Part shown: positions 24,953 to 32,671 of the stretch, in pieces | How the letters are laid out: the number at the start of each line of letters is the position of its first letter | Position numbering within the stretch: position 1 is the first letter of the stretch | Assembly (NCBI RefSeq): GCF_030418125.1 | Contig: NZ_JAUHTR010000012.1 | Span: forward strand, 1-64,000 | Origin: Fictibacillus fluitans | GTDB taxonomy: Bacteria; Bacillota; Bacilli; Bacillales; Fictibacillaceae | Reading direction: 5' to 3' | Length of the DNA stretch: 64,000 bases | Notes under the pieces: generated by a model | The model's input: only the letters and a program-made list of their open reading frames with translations | Database searches by the model: none | What the model was told of the DNA's origin: nothing | Position numbers and translations under genes: made by a program

Positions 24953-25083
24953 ATCGCTGAGTTTCTGGGCACAGAAACCGGGGGAACCAATCGACGGCTT
25001 TTTTAAGCCTAGGGGTGAATCTAAATGTAATTTAGAAGGCATAAATCTCGTTGCCTAATCCGACAGCTAACCTCGGAAGCGTT
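24953..25083 (+). ncRNA. c-di-AMP riboswitch (ydaO-yuaA type)
   Basis: The class landmarks appear in order: TCGCTGA, CCGGGGGAACC (24979 on), AGGGGTGAATC, then CCGACAGCTAACCTCGGAAGCG-type 3' end closing on the 5' CGCT. This aptamer binds cyclic di-AMP and normally turns downstream genes off when the messenger is high. It controls an acidic amino-acid symporter here through a terminator at 25124-25158. Confidence 0.9.
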
Positions 25084-25123
25084 TTGGAGAGTGATACGTA
25101 TGTGCAAATTAAGCCACAAGTCT

Positions 25124-25158
25124 GCCCACGAGAAGTCTCGCTCTTTTCGTGGGTTTTT
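25124..25158 (+). terminator. riboswitch-controlled terminator
   Basis: CCCACGAGAAG pairs with CTTTTCGTGGG (one G-T pair), followed by TTTTT. It is the expression platform of the upstream riboswitch. Confidence 0.85.
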
Positions 25159-25236
25159 ATTTGGAATAAATTTCTTAAAAGAGGGTATTTTTATACCAGT
25201 CTTTTAGATTGATATTAGAGATATGGGGGAGATGAG

Positions 25237-26478
25237 ATGAAATTATCGGTTAAAATTATTATTGGTCTTGTGCTGGGGGTCATTGTTGGTTTAATTCTGA
25301 ACCTTGCCTTTCCAAGTGCGTTCGATGGCATCGATAAATACTTTTTAACACCTGTTGGACAAATCTTTTTAAAGCTCATTAAGATGCTGGTTGTACCAAT
25401 TGTATTCTTTTCTATTGTTTTGGGGACAGCTGGATTGGGAGATCCAAAGAAACTGGGGAGAATCGGTGCGAAGACCATAATCTATTTTCTCGCTACCACG
25501 ACCATCGCGATTATCATCGCCATGTCGGTATCATTGATTGTTAAGCCAGGAGCCGGTGGAGGCTTTCAGACACAAGGTCTTGAATTTAAAGCAGAAAAAG
25601 CACCTCCGGTTACTGAGACTTTGATGGGGATTATTCCTGAAAACCCGGTTGCAGCCATGACGGATGGTAACATGCTGCAAATCATTGCATTTTCTGTATT
25701 TGTAGGATTTGCGCTTACCATGCTTGGCAGTAAAACAAAAGGGATTTTGAACCTGATTGAACAAGGAAACGAGATTATGATGTATCTCGTTAATCTCGTA
25801 ATGAAAGTTGCTCCTTATGGTGCCTTTGCATTGATTGCTTCCGCAGTCGGCAACTATGGCCTTGGCGCACTGAAAGCGATGGCGCTCTACATGATTGTGG
25901 TTGTTGCCGTATTGTTGATTCACTCCATCATAACGTACGGAGGAACCGTTGCCCTGGTTGCAAAGAAAAGCCCAATTTGGTTCTTTAAAGGTTTTGCGCC
26001 AGCGATGGCTCTTGGCTTTAGTACTTCGAGCTCCAATGCGACACTTCCGATTTCGATGAAAACCGCTCAGGAAAACCTGGATGTTCCGGAACCGATCAGC
26101 GGCTTTGTACAGCCGCTTGGCGCCACCATTAACATGGATGGAACAGCGATCATGCAGGGTGTTGCCACCATTTTCATCGCGCAGGTGTTCAACCACAGCC
26201 TGACGATCGGTGAAATGCTGACGGTCATTTTGACAGCTGTTCTTGCTTCAGTCGGAACGGCCGGTGTTCCTGGAGTAGGTTTGATCATGCTGGCGATGGT
26301 GCTGCAATCGGTTGGTCTTCCGGTAGAAGGAATTGCCCTTATTCTCGGAGTTGACCGGTTGCTTGATATGCTTCGAACTTCTGTTAACATCACAGGCGAT
26401 GCAGCATGTGCGGTGATGGTTGCGAAGACAGAGGAAAAACATATGGACCGCCCGTCATCAGTCAGTGCAAGTGTATAA
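25237..26478 (+). CDS. dicarboxylate/amino acid:cation symporter, probably glutamate/aspartate
   Basis: The 413-residue DAACS protein belongs to the GltP/GltT group. It has the serine-rich hairpin S-T-S-S-S-N-A-T-L-P near residue 268, N-M-D-G-T-A near 294, and the helix-8 motif D-R-L-L-D-M-L-R-T-S-V-N near 370. The arginine in D-x-x-R-T is the residue that selects acidic side chains in this family, so glutamate or aspartate is the likely substrate. GGGGGAGATGAG precedes the ATG. A c-di-AMP riboswitch controls it, linking uptake of the potassium counter-ion glutamate to turgor signalling (inference). Confidence 0.9.
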   Translation: MKLSVKIIIGLVLGVIVGLILNLAFPSAFDGIDKYFLTPVGQIFLKLIKMLVVPIVFFSIVLGTAGLGDPKKLGRIGAKTIIYFLATTTIAIIIAMSVSLIVKPGAGGGFQTQGLEFKAEKAPPVTETLMGIIPENPVAAMTDGNMLQIIAFSVFVGFALTMLGSKTKGILNLIEQGNEIMMYLVNLVMKVAPYGAFALIASAVGNYGLGALKAMALYMIVVVAVLLIHSIITYGGTVALVAKKSPIWFFKGFAPAMALGFSTSSSNATLPISMKTAQENLDVPEPISGFVQPLGATINMDGTAIMQGVATIFIAQVFNHSLTIGEMLTVILTAVLASVGTAGVPGVGLIMLAMVLQSVGLPVEGIALILGVDRLLDMLRTSVNITGDAACAVMVAKTEEKHMDRPSSVSASV

Positions 26479-26490
26479 TTAAACAGTAAA

Positions 26491-26543
26491 CAAGAGGACG
26501 GCACCTTAACCAGTCATGGTTTGGGGGCCGTCTTTTTTCTTGT
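26491..26543 (+). terminator. intrinsic terminator of the symporter gene
   Basis: A long interrupted stem built on AAGAGGACGGC and GCCGTCTTTTTTCTT, with an inner AACC/GGTT helix. Confidence 0.8.
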
Positions 26544-26635
26544 TAATTTTCCGTGAAATCGTAAAATATTGCCTTTTTCACCAAAAAAGGTGGTATCATG
26601 ATAAATAGAAATGCTTCTGTCAGGAGGAAGGCAGC

Positions 26636-27337
26636 ATGGATCAATTTTGGCAATTAATCGTATTAGTGAGCAAACTGCTTTGGGCAAAAGCAGCGGCCGG
26701 ATATTTTGCATTGGGCGTGCTGGCGGAAGCTGTGTTTCAAAACTTTTGGGTGCAATTTGTCACTGCGGTTGTGGTGGGCATGATTGTGGTAAAACTTATA
26801 GAGTTCAGTATTCGATATTATTATTATCACAACTTCGTGCACCGAAAGTTAAAAAATAGCCTGGGCGCACCTGCTGATCTTGATTTGTTTTTTCAAACGA
26901 CGATGAAACGGGATATTTCCAGAGGACTGCTTCCCAATTTGCGTTTTTTGCGAAGCTTCTTTTTACAAATGAGAAGAACCGAATTGAGATTATTGCATAC
27001 CTATCTCCGGACGAATATCAGGACGCTAAAGAGCGGCAAACCGATCGGTTATTCAGTGGGGGTTCTTATTGGCCTGTTTACCAGCTTTGCCATGGATATC
27101 CTCACCATTAATAACCTTTCCTTTTCTCAGGAAACCACAATGAAAACCGTGTTGCTGGTGGTTGTATGGTTCATTATCGTACATTTGTGGATGAACAAGC
27201 GCATCCGCTCATTTTCTCAGTTGGATGGCATTGTCCTTGCCTGTTTGAATGAAAAGTTAACGGATCCGTTTGACCCTGAAGAAGACCACGATGTGGACCT
27301 GTTGTTTGAAGAGAAAATGATGAAAGAGCACTCCTGA
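26636..27337 (+). CDS. hypothetical membrane protein, 233 residues
   Basis: I do not recognise the family. Two hydrophobic segments lie at about residues 20-60, a basic amphipathic middle region (R-R-T-E-L-R-L-L-H-T-Y-L-R near 118) follows, then two more segments at about 140-185 and an acidic C-terminal tail ending in M-M-K-E-H-S. CAGGAGG sits 9 bases before the ATG, and the stop lies inside the terminator stem. Nothing nearby explains its role. Confidence 0.65.
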   Translation: MDQFWQLIVLVSKLLWAKAAAGYFALGVLAEAVFQNFWVQFVTAVVVGMIVVKLIEFSIRYYYYHNFVHRKLKNSLGAPADLDLFFQTTMKRDISRGLLPNLRFLRSFFLQMRRTELRLLHTYLRTNIRTLKSGKPIGYSVGVLIGLFTSFAMDILTINNLSFSQETTMKTVLLVVVWFIIVHLWMNKRIRSFSQLDGIVLACLNEKLTDPFDPEEDHDVDLLFEEKMMKEHS

Positions 27338-27355
27338 GGGAGTGCTCTTATTTTC
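27324..27355 (+). terminator. intrinsic terminator overlapping the stop codon
   Basis: A perfect 11-bp stem AAGAGCACTCC with its complement around TGAG, then a T-rich run. Confidence 0.85.
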
Positions 27356-27431
27356 TTCCAAAATTTAATTAACACGGGTAGTTAATTTTTAATTAATCAA
27401 GAGACGCTTAATGTCACACAAAAGGGCCGTA

Positions 27432-27582
27432 GCCTTCCTTGTCCTGCAAGGGAAGCGTGACAGGTGAGGCAAGGTAGGCGTTTACGCCGGTACACAGGCG
27501 CTGGCGCCGGTGGGGCTCAGCGTACGCCCTGCGAAGGTAGGCGCTCGCGCCGGTAAAAGCGAGCATCTTGGAACGGAAAGTA
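27432..27582. repeat. Bacillaceae-type intergenic repeat, copy 2, with two nested hairpin modules
   Basis: This element matches copy 1 (8361-8583) block by block in the same orientation. Its GGTAGGCG-N4-CGCCGGTA modules are at 27473-27492 (same place as the first module of copy 1) and at 27536-27555 (a place where copy 1 has none). There is no open frame. It lies between two convergent genes. Confidence 0.75.
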
Positions 27583-27622
27583 ACGCTTTCAAGAGCTTCA
27601 AAGACACTTATTGGACAGGACC

Positions 27623-28234
27623 TTATTTTGATACAAACAGATTATCCCTAACCCAAAATCTGTAGGGGTAACGTGCTGCTTCGCCGGCATAATCAACACC
27701 AACACGCGGTCCTGATACAATGTCCTGTTCAGGAATGTTTTTATATTCTCTTAAATAAAGGTGCTCAGAATTGAGTTTGATTCCATAGTCTTCAAGTGTA
27801 ATGCCCATCGCTTTGCACAATTTACCTGGTCCATTGGCCAGTTTTTTTAACTCTTTAAGGTTCCAGGCGCCATTTTCAAGTAATGAAACTTCCATGTTCC
27901 GGCGCTTCATCATCAGCGGAACACCTTCTTTTGGCTCGAGCGCGCGGATTAATATGGCTTCCGGCTTATGAAGCGGACCAGATACGATGTTAAAGCATGT
28001 ATGCATGCCATAAATGAAGTATACATATACATGGCCGGCATCTGCATACATGATTTCTGTCCGTGGTGTCCGCCTTTCCCCATACGAGTGGGCGGCCCGG
28101 TCTTCAGGTCCCATATAGGCTTCGGCTTCAACAATAATTCCAGAAGTCAGCCCTTCCTCTGTTTCATGGACGAGCTCCATGCCCAACAGCTTACGGGCGA
28201 GCTGAAGGGTTGGGTATTCAAATAATTCGTTCAT
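27623..28234 (-). CDS. DNA-3-methyladenine glycosylase (AAG/MPG family)
   Basis: This enzyme excises alkylated purines (3-methyladenine, 7-methylguanine, hypoxanthine) in base-excision repair. The 203 residues show the family core: A-R-K-L-L-G near residue 13, I-V-E-A-E-A-Y with the catalytic glutamate near 32-38, D-R-A-A-H-S-Y-G near 43-50, the tyrosine-rich Y-V-Y-F-I-Y-G-M near 70, and N-G-P-G-K-L-C-K-A near 135. The start at 28234 has GGAGGAAAG upstream; the in-frame extension to 28312 has no ribosome site. Similar to B. subtilis YxlJ. Confidence 0.92.
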   Translation of the reverse strand: MNELFEYPTLQLARKLLGMELVHETEEGLTSGIIVEAEAYMGPEDRAAHSYGERRTPRTEIMYADAGHVYVYFIYGMHTCFNIVSGPLHKPEAILIRALEPKEGVPLMMKRRNMEVSLLENGAWNLKELKKLANGPGKLCKAMGITLEDYGIKLNSEHLYLREYKNIPEQDIVSGPRVGVDYAGEAARYPYRFWVRDNLFVSK

Positions 28235-28371
28235 TGCTTTCCTCCAATACCATTCTTCTTTTCTATACCCGAGTTCCTGATTGTTTATATCTGTAAAATT
28301 TTTAGCAAGCAAGGAAGGAAGTCAGCGGGCAAAGTAGAATTGTTTAGTGTAAAGACGGGAGGCGAATAACG

Positions 28372-28542
28372 ATGGATGGAAAAGTTAAAAAAACGGGCAT
28401 CTATGAAAACCTTTCGAAACGGCGCTATGAATATTGGTATGTAAGCAAATCGGGGCTGAAAACCATGGTTTCCTGGCTAAGCTGGGGTGCTCCGCCTGCA
28501 GTTCTGGAGGAGTGGAGCAATTCTGTTGCCAAATCAGTTTAG
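28372..28542 (+). CDS. small hypothetical protein, 56 residues, Trp/Tyr-rich
   Basis: The ATG has GGGAGGCG 7 bases upstream and the frame is 56 codons. The product is basic at the N terminus and rich in aromatic residues (R-R-Y-E-Y-W-Y-V, W-L-S-W-G-A-P-P, E-E-W). I do not recognise it. It lies divergent from the glycosylase gene and begins a run of short genes. Confidence 0.55.
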   Translation: MDGKVKKTGIYENLSKRRYEYWYVSKSGLKTMVSWLSWGAPPAVLEEWSNSVAKSV

Positions 28543-28603
28543 GAATGAAAACTGCGAAAACTGGAGAGAACTGTAGATAAAAAAGAAAGGATCACTCTAA
28601 ACA

Positions 28604-28783
28604 ATGAATGTTCCACAAGGACAATTGCGCAGGGCGGTTGAAAATAGAAAACAGTTTCTTATCCAGAAGTTGCTTCACCAGGGTTTTATGATGCAGGAGC
28701 AGCGGCTGCTGCAGGAATTTACATTATCCGAATTGGAAAGAGAATGGAACTCAATGCAAGGTGAGGATAATGTGAGCGTGTAA
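28604..28783 (+). CDS. FbpA-like small protein (Fur-regulated basic protein family)
   Basis: The 59 residues fit the FbpA family pattern: an N-terminal helix with R-K-Q-F-L-I-Q-K-L-L, a short turn, then E-F-T-L-S-E-L-E-R-E-W. In B. subtilis FbpA-type proteins are small iron-sparing partners controlled by Fur. No Fur box is visible in the 60 bases upstream and the ribosome site (AAAGG, 12 bases away) is weak, so control may differ. It lies 61 bases downstream of another small gene. Confidence 0.6.
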   Translation: MNVPQGQLRRAVENRKQFLIQKLLHQGFMMQEQRLLQEFTLSELEREWNSMQGEDNVSV

Positions 28784-28867
28784 CGCTGCTTTAGGAAATT
28801 ACCATAATTTTGGACGTTCTTCTGTGAACTTTCTCCCTTTATAATAATAAAAGGGAGGGATTTTCTT

Positions 28868-29047
28868 ATGAGTCTTAGCGTTGCTGACAAATTGCTGCTG
28901 GCGGATCTTACGTTAACGCAAAACTATGCGAAAGAGCTGGTCCAGTCTGAACTGATGGAAATTGAACTGGGTTTAAAAGAAGCGGAAGATGACCGGGTGA
29001 AAAAATTGAATGATTTGCTTATGGTTTTACATAAAACAGGCTATTAA
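28868..29047 (+). CDS. small hypothetical helical protein, 59 residues
   Basis: AAAGGGAGGG lies 8 bases before the ATG, a TATAAT stands just upstream of it and a terminator follows the stop, so the unit looks complete. The chain is almost entirely helical and Leu-rich (K-L-L-L-A-D-L-T-L-T-Q, K-L-N-D-L-L-M-V-L-H). The pattern loosely resembles the first helices of CotF-like coat proteins, but I cannot assign it. Confidence 0.6.
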   Translation: MSLSVADKLLLADLTLTQNYAKELVQSELMEIELGLKEAEDDRVKKLNDLLMVLHKTGY

Positions 29048-29049
29048 CT

Positions 29050-29085
29050 AAAATAACCCCTTTAAAAAAGAGGGGTTATTTTTTT
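29050..29085. terminator. bidirectional intrinsic terminator
   Basis: AAAATAACCCC pairs with GGGGTTATTTT around an A-rich loop, followed by T residues. It serves the two convergent small genes. Confidence 0.85.
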
Positions 29086-29296
29086 ATGAATCCAGTAATC
29101 CTTTACGGCGAGCTTCCATCCTCCATTCAGCTTCTTTCACGAGCCGTTTCGGAAGCTTGCCTTTATTTTTCAGAAAGGACCAATAGGTTTTGTATTGTTT
29201 GGGCCTGACGTTTGGTGACACCTTTCTTGCGTATTCCCACCAGGTCAGTTCATTCGATTCCAGCATAATTAAATACAAATCATCTTCTCTTTTCAT
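29084..29296 (-). CDS. hypothetical protein, 70 residues
   Basis: I do not recognise this protein. It is basic and Trp-rich (E-L-T-W-W-E-Y-A-R-K, K-T-Y-W-S-F-L-K-N-K-G-K-L-P-K-R). The start at 29296 has CAGGAGTG 6 bases upstream; an in-frame extension to 29350 lacks a site. The last codons overlap the terminator. A small nucleic-acid-binding protein is possible, but this rests on charge only. Confidence 0.6.
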   Translation of the reverse strand: MKREDDLYLIMLESNELTWWEYARKVSPNVRPKQYKTYWSFLKNKGKLPKRLVKEAEWRMEARRKGLLDS

Positions 29297-29520
29297 GCGT
29301 TTCACTCCTGTTATGCATTGTGTATCTCTTTTTCTAGCTTTAGTATGCACAATCTGCTGGAAAGTAAATCTGTCCCAGCAAATTTAGTTTATGCAGCTGG
29401 CCATAGATGGTACGGGTTATTTCGTTTTTAATTGAAATAGAAGGTATTTGTAATTGGAAGTTGAACTATAACCTATAAGCTTTACTTAACAGAAGATGGA
29501 AAAGCAAAGGAGGATGAGGA

Positions 29521-29796
29521 ATGGAACCTATTGTGACGTTTGCCTCACTTTTAACGCCTTTGGTAACGAGTCTCGTACAGCTGTTAAAACGTACTTTCCC
29601 TATTCGGAAAAGATTCATTCCATTAATCAGCTTTTTCATTGGAATTTTCATTGGGCTTTGTGCCTATCCTTTCACCGATATGACGGCAGATCTTCGAGTT
29701 TGGTCAGGCGGGCTCGCAGGACTTGCAGCCACGGGTTTATATGAAGTAGGAAAAAGGGGGACCGGCCGTTTGGGACGAAGCCGGAAAGCCGGATAA
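29521..29796 (+). CDS. phage-holin-like small membrane protein, 91 residues
   Basis: The protein has two membrane segments (about residues 5-22 and 33-50), a third weak one near 62-75 and a basic C terminus (R-G-T-G-R-L-G-R-S-R-K-A-G). The pattern, with L-I-S-F-F-I-G-I-F-I-G-L-C-A-Y-P-F-T-D and W-S-G-G-L-A-G-L-A-A-T-G-L-Y-E, resembles holins of Bacillus phages. AAAGGAGGATGAGG precedes the ATG and a terminator follows. No endolysin or phage genes lie nearby, so it is an orphan. Confidence 0.65.
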   Translation: MEPIVTFASLLTPLVTSLVQLLKRTFPIRKRFIPLISFFIGIFIGLCAYPFTDMTADLRVWSGGLAGLAATGLYEVGKRGTGRLGRSRKAG

Positions 29797-29810
29797 TACG
29801 CACTTAACTA

Positions 29811-29838
29811 GACGACTATAACTATAGTCGTATTTTTT
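29811..29838 (+). terminator. intrinsic terminator after the holin-like gene
   Basis: ACGACTAT pairs with ATAGTCGT around a short AT loop, followed by six T. Confidence 0.75.
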
Positions 29839-29995
29839 ATGAATCTGATTCTTTAGGCAGGGAATCGTGAAGATATGAAGTATCTTAGGACTAAAGAAAG
29901 AAACAAAAGAAAAAAAGAGGTTTTCTTCTTCTTTATTAAAGGAATAGTTCATTTAACAAAACATTTATATTAAAAATTTAGGGCGGTGAACAGAT

Positions 29996-30508
29996 TTGCG
30001 ATATTATGCAACCAGTTTTTTAATCATAATGTTGGCGGTATTTGGTACTCCTGGCTCATTAAAGGATTCTTCAGTAATGAAAGAAAGTTCGTTTGCGGAG
30101 CAAAGCGCTCAGGCAGAGGAAATGCCTATGACGAAAGCGAAGGCTATGCAATTATCCCAGGAATTTATTAATAAACTCCAAACCAAAACAGATGATCACT
30201 ATAGAGTACAAGATTTTTCAAGCAAATCGGAAATGATCAAGGACGTTAGGCATGTTGCTTCTAAACAGATGGCGAGTGACTATGTAAATGGATTATTTGA
30301 AGAAAAAAATGGAAAGTTATACGTGATTCCTACCGACCTTCCTCCATGGGTGGAAAAAAACCAGCCCTTTGAGTTAAAGAAGCTAAGTGAATCATCATAT
30401 CACCTTGTTCAGCATAACAAGAGCGATTTATATGGGGAGTATAGTATAACACTCGGATTTGAAAAAGTTAATAGCCATTGGGTCATTACTTTCGCATCGA
30501 TTGTATAA
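29996..30508 (+). CDS. secreted hypothetical protein, 170 residues
   Basis: I do not recognise the mature domain. Residues 1-20 (M-R-Y-Y-A-T-S-F-L-I-I-M-L-A-V-F-G) form a signal peptide or anchor. Residues 40-100 are helical and charged, and the C-terminal 70 alternate hydrophobic and polar residues, ending in H-W-V-I-T-F-A-S-I-V. The TTG start follows GGGCGGTGAA by 5 bases. Low GC and isolation suggest an accessory gene. Confidence 0.65.
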   Translation: MRYYATSFLIIMLAVFGTPGSLKDSSVMKESSFAEQSAQAEEMPMTKAKAMQLSQEFINKLQTKTDDHYRVQDFSSKSEMIKDVRHVASKQMASDYVNGLFEEKNGKLYVIPTDLPPWVEKNQPFELKKLSESSYHLVQHNKSDLYGEYSITLGFEKVNSHWVITFASIV

Positions 30509-30512
30509 TGCC

Positions 30513-30548
30513 AAAAGCCGCATGGTAAGCATACCATGCGGCTTTTTA
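30513..30548 (+). terminator. intrinsic terminator
   Basis: A perfect 15-bp stem AAAAGCCGCATGGTA with its complement, loop AGCA, then TTTTT. Confidence 0.92.
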
Positions 30549-30620
30549 TGTGATTAAAAATGGTAGTAAAATCATGGTTCTAAGATCAAAAGACCGGGGA
30601 GATCCCCTGTCATTAATATC

Positions 30621-32309
30621 CTATTTGACAGTTTCGTGTTTGTTTCTTCTTACATTGGTAAGAGGAAGAGGCGGACATTTATGGCGAGTCAGATACGACA
30701 CGACAAGAATGGTGATGAGCCCGGCAAGCATGGAAGTCGTACGGAACGGAAAGTAAATCGTCCCATCTTCGACCATCGGATAAGGAATGAATGATGGGAT
30801 GTTCAGCACAGGCTCTCCTCCGCCAAACCTTAAAATAACGGCGACCATGAATCCTGCTATGGATCCATATTTATTGGCCCATTTATAATAAAGGGCACAG
30901 GTCAATTGCGGGAAGAGGATGCAATAAACCATGTCGCTTGATAAATACCATAGTGAATAAACACTTTTCGTATTGAGAGCGATCAATGTGGCTCCCACAC
31001 CGATGATGATGACACAGCGCCGGATCACCTTTTGCAAGTCCTGTGGTGTAGCTTTCTTTTTGACCAATGGACGGTAAACATTCCATGAAGCCATTCCCGA
31101 AGCAGACAGGAAGGAAGCCGCGACAGCTGCCAAAACTGCTGCTGCGAGACCGCCGAGTGCGATGGCTCCGACGAATTCAGGCGTCATGTATTTAAATACA
31201 TAGGTCAGGATCAGTGACGCATTCTCCGGTTTGGATGTCCCCAGTGATGCCCAGTCTGCGTTGAATCCTGCAATTCCAATCAAGGTCGGAGGAATGGCTG
31301 CCAGCGCACAAAGTAATCCGGCAGAGATAGAGAGCCACATTGCAACGTTTTCGTTCTTGGCAGAAAGAACCCGCTGGAAATAAATCTGCCAGGGAATTCC
31401 TCCGAAAATCAGAAGCAGTGCATAGTCCCACCAATACCAATATTTGTTGCCCCACTCAGGGTCATCCCAGCCGGTGAGCGGCGGGAACATGCTTGTAGCA
31501 CCTTTCATATTTCCCGAATAGTTACTGAAGGCTTCCTGGAAACCTCCAACGTGTGAAAATGCAAAAGGCAACACAAGTAGAAGACCTGCAAACATTATGG
31601 TAATTTGCAGCACATCTGTATGAGCAATGGCCCATAGTCCTCCTACAACGGTATATGCGATGGCAACTATGGCCGAGAAAATGATGGAAACGGTAAAGCT
31701 TAAACCTAAAATAACGCCAAATGTTGTACCAAGCGCTGTTAAAATGGCTGCGCTCCAGAATAATTCACCCAGAAGGGCAGGGATATAAAGCAATCCAGCC
31801 ATCTTTTTCCCAAACCGTGATTCCAAAGGATCCAGCATGGTCATGAATTCCATTCTTCTCATTTTACGGGCGAAAAAGATGCCACCCAAAATCAGGCTGA
31901 TCGCATAAGCCCATGGCGCTTGCGTCCATACAATACCATCGGAATAAACAGTTTCTGCGGTACCGGCAATATAGCCTCCGCCCACCCAGGTTGCAGTCAT
32001 GGTGAACATTGACAGCCAGAGCGGCATTGAACGGCCGGCGACCAGCATGTCATCCGTTTTTCCTTTTCGTTTTTCCACGGCTTTTGCGCCAATGTAATAA
32101 AACAGGCAATACAATCCAAGCATGATGAACAGTCCTGGCCAATAAATGGTTTTCTTAGCAAACAAAGAATAAGCAAGCGTGATTAATGAAAAGACAATAA
32201 ATCCGGTAACGGCGACCGTCATGGGGTTCCAAAATGGCGGTTTGCTGCTTTTGCGGCTTACCTGCTGTCCGTCACCCGAATTTGGTTGTTTTGGTGCATT
32301 CATACTCAT
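30621..32309 (-). CDS. sodium:solute symporter, choline-transporter (CHT)-like
   Basis: The 562-residue SSS protein has about 13 helices. The motif W-V-G-G-G-Y-I-A-G-T-A-E near residue 110 resembles that of CHT1-type high-affinity choline transporters, and a GbsR-like choline-responsive repressor gene lies directly upstream on the same strand. Choline uptake for glycine betaine synthesis is therefore likely, though gbsA/gbsB are not in the window. I start at ATG 32309 (AGGAGG 12 bases upstream); the longer frame to 32441 has no ribosome site. A cre-like sequence lies upstream. Confidence 0.8.
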   Translation of the reverse strand: MSMNAPKQPNSGDGQQVSRKSSKPPFWNPMTVAVTGFIVFSLITLAYSLFAKKTIYWPGLFIMLGLYCLFYYIGAKAVEKRKGKTDDMLVAGRSMPLWLSMFTMTATWVGGGYIAGTAETVYSDGIVWTQAPWAYAISLILGGIFFARKMRRMEFMTMLDPLESRFGKKMAGLLYIPALLGELFWSAAILTALGTTFGVILGLSFTVSIIFSAIVAIAYTVVGGLWAIAHTDVLQITIMFAGLLLVLPFAFSHVGGFQEAFSNYSGNMKGATSMFPPLTGWDDPEWGNKYWYWWDYALLLIFGGIPWQIYFQRVLSAKNENVAMWLSISAGLLCALAAIPPTLIGIAGFNADWASLGTSKPENASLILTYVFKYMTPEFVGAIALGGLAAAVLAAVAASFLSASGMASWNVYRPLVKKKATPQDLQKVIRRCVIIIGVGATLIALNTKSVYSLWYLSSDMVYCILFPQLTCALYYKWANKYGSIAGFMVAVILRFGGGEPVLNIPSFIPYPMVEDGTIYFPFRTTSMLAGLITILVVSYLTRHKCPPLPLTNVRRNKHETVK

Positions 32310-32362
32310 GGTTTGTACCAACCTCCTAAAGTCTAGTGTTTCGTGGTTTGTCTCGGATAGAA

Positions 32363-32377
32363 TTGAAAACGCTTGAA
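32363..32377. promoter_or_regulatory. possible CcpA (cre) site before the choline-type symporter
   Basis: TTGAAAACGCTTGAA fits WTGNAARCGNWWNCA at 14 of 15 positions (A for C at position 14). It lies 54 bases upstream of the symporter start. Catabolite control would make sense if choline is also used as a nutrient, but the site is only a sequence match. Confidence 0.35.
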
Positions 32378-32585
32378 TTCGTAGTGGGGCATAGACATAA
32401 AAATCATGCAATGCTCCGCACTGGATGTTGGCTTCATTCAATTGTAGTAGTAAGAAAAATTCGGGAATGGGAAAAAATCAGAAAACAACTTGCAGACGAG
32501 GGTTCCCTATGGAAGAAACCATCTCTATCCACATGCATACGAGGGTAAAGGGACAGGGGTGCAGTACCCGCTTTTCCAGTGAATG

Positions 32586-32602
32586 TTTGTTCTAAGAACA
32601 AA
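32586..32602. promoter_or_regulatory. 17-bp palindrome between gbsR-like and symporter genes
   Basis: TTTGTTCT-A-AGAACAAA is a perfect inverted repeat in the 362-base gap between the repressor stop and the symporter start. It could be an operator for the GbsR-like repressor. A CCCCA-loop-TGGGG hairpin (about 32613-32633) lies beside it without a good T run. The rest of the gap holds no supported gene. Confidence 0.4.
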
Positions 32603-32671
32603 ATTCCCCGCTCCCCAATGATGTGATGGGGATTAAGCGATCTTACTGTTGTGTGGAATGACCAGGCTGAT

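Noticed and set aside
28543-28603. Fur box before the FbpA-like gene
   Set aside because: No TGATAAT-N-ATTATCA-like inverted repeat could be seen.
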